Positions 63,125-64,000 of a DNA stretch of 64,000 bases are shown here, in pieces. The stretch's first letter is position 1. Every line of letters starts with the position of its first letter. Source of the DNA: Gammaproteobacteria bacterium (lineage in GTDB: Bacteria > Pseudomonadota > Gammaproteobacteria > JAABTG01). Under the pieces are notes generated by a model, which had not been told where the DNA came from, did not search any database, and saw nothing but the letters and a program-made list of their open reading frames with translations. Position numbers and translations under genes: made by a program. The DNA is taken from assembly GCA_017999615.1 (NCBI GenBank), contig JAGNLM010000005.1:1-64000 (forward strand), in the 5' to 3' direction.

Positions 63125-64000
63125 TCAGTCCGCCAGCGCCCTTAGAACGTGGTCCCCCAGGCGCGCGCGCGCCGGCGCCGCGAGGGGCTTGCCGTTCCCG
63201 TCCGTGACGTAGAAGAGGTCCTCGACCCGTTCCCCGAAGGTCGCGATACGGGCGCTGTGCAGGCTCACGCCGCTCTCGCTCAGGGCGACGGCGATCCGCG
63301 CCAGCACGCCCGGCCGGTCGGTGGCCGTCACCTCGACGACGGTGCGTCCGGCGACGTCGTCCCGGTACCGGACCTCGGTGGCCACCGGGAAGTGCCGCAG
63401 GCGGCGGTGCGCCCTGCGGCTCACCGGAGCCGGCGGGCCGGAGATGGCGGCGAGCTCCCGGCGCAGGGTCTCCGAGACCTCGCGCAGGCGCTCCGGGTCC
63501 GTGAGGGGCCCGCCGTTCTCGTCGAGCACGATGAAGGTGTCCAGCACCGTGCCGTTGCGGGAGGTGGCGATCCGGGCGTCCTGGATGTCGAGGCCGAGCC
63601 GGTCCATCACCGTGGTCGCGGTCGCGAAGAGATAGTCCCGGTCGCGGGTGAGGACGAAGACTTCGGTGCCGCCGCGCCGGCTGCGGGGGCTGACCTCGAC
63701 CAGGGGAAAGTCCTCGGGCGAGCTGTAGAGCACCGCTCGCGTGTGGCGCGCGATCTCCTCCGGCGAGTGGCGCAGGAAATAGTCCTCCGGCAGCCCGCCC
63801 CAGAAACGCGCGACGCGCACGTCGGTGCGCCGGAGCTCGGTCAGCCGTCCCCACGCCTCGTCCCTCGCCTCGGCGACGAGCTCGGCCTTGTCCACCGGGT
63901 TTTCGAGCCCACGGCGCAGGGCGCGCAGCGTGGCCTCGTAGAGCTCGAGGAGCAGCGCTGCCTTCCAGCCGTTCCAGACCCTGGGGCTGGTGCCGCGGAT
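63125..64000 (-). CDS. glnD: PII uridylyltransferase GlnD, C-terminal fragment
   Basis: Runs off the right edge; the last 291 residues are visible. The segment TSPRVWNGWKAALLLELYEAT is the GlnD region after the HD domain, followed by two C-terminal ACT domains (FVLTRDRDYLFATATTVMDR and VEVTATDRPGVLARIAVALS) that sense glutamine. GlnD uridylylates Tyr51 of PII, present in the glnK of this window. The catalytic nucleotidyltransferase and HD domains are outside the window. Convergent with moaE. Confidence 0.95.
   Translation of the reverse strand: MRGTSPRVWNGWKAALLLELYEATLRALRRGLENPVDKAELVAEARDEAWGRLTELRRTDVRVARFWGGLPEDYFLRHSPEEIARHTRAVLYSSPEDFPLVEVSPRSRRGGTEVFVLTRDRDYLFATATTVMDRLGLDIQDARIATSRNGTVLDTFIVLDENGGPLTDPERLREVSETLRRELAAISGPPAPVSRRAHRRLRHFPVATEVRYRDDVAGRTVVEVTATDRPGVLARIAVALSESGVSLHSARIATFGERVEDLFYVTDGNGKPLAAPARARLGDHVLRALAD

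Overview
The window is a GC-rich (roughly 70%) chromosomal segment packed with gammaproteobacterial housekeeping genes. The order ubiG-mtaD / mtnA-gyrA-serC-(serA)-pheA-hisC-tyrA-aroA-cmk-rpsA-ihfB-lapB-pyrF is the aromatic/serine 'supraoperon' known from Pseudomonas and relatives. The gene content (sulfur oxygenase reductase, SulP transporter, c-type cytochromes, feoAB, ammonium transport, arsenic genes) suggests a sulfur-oxidising gammaproteobacterium, perhaps of the Chromatiales/Ectothiorhodospiraceae type. No rRNA or CRISPR array was seen; there is one tRNA.

Layout. 1-1.2 kb: 5' end of a probable GAF-type signalling gene, then ubiG. 1.2-18.4 kb: MTA deaminase diverging from mtnA, then the long plus-strand supraoperon with many 4-base stop/start overlaps. 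18.4-23.5 kb: argA, a cold-shock-like RRM RNA-binding protein, and a CNMP-CBS-DUF294 regulator coupled to a DnaQ-like exonuclease. 23.6-29.7 kb: a minus-strand six-gene module (TonB-dependent receptor, methyltransferase, ABC ATPase, ABC-3 permease, atypical metal-binding protein, TonB) that should carry a metal or metallophore across both membranes. 29.7-34.7 kb: MFS exporter, feoAB, cytochrome c' and a dihaem cytochrome c. 34.8-42.9 kb: EF-G-like factor, polyphosphate:AMP phosphotransferase, thyA-folA, apaH-apaG, comM. 43-45.8 kb: nitrogen locus with a truncated TorF-type porin, glnK and amtB behind a sigma-54 promoter, followed by a small gene with its own sigma-54 promoter. 45.8-54.3 kb: PilZ protein, TIGR01777 epimerase, pdxA, flavin reductase, SulP transporter, sulfur oxygenase reductase plus a small basic protein, and arsC-arsP-redoxin.

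54.3-57.9 kb is a decayed accessory island ending at the 3' end of tRNA-Thr(UGU). It holds a broken DUF499 ATPase, a serine recombinase lacking its catalytic N-terminus, and an intact winged-helix/GHKL/DUF4325 protein with three phased TTGTCAAC repeats in front of it. 57.9-64 kb returns to core genes: hypothetical, Nudix hydrolase, dynamin-like GTPase, sfsA, moaC / moaD-moaE, and the C-terminal part of glnD.

The most unusual item is the sulfur oxygenase reductase at 51106-52146. All six catalytic and metal-site residues of the family are present at a constant +43 offset, because an N-terminal extension with a twin-arginine (RRKFLK) motif precedes them. Known SORs are cytoplasmic, so this predicts an exported SOR. 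The metal/metallophore module and the phased-repeat regulator are the next best candidates for new biology.
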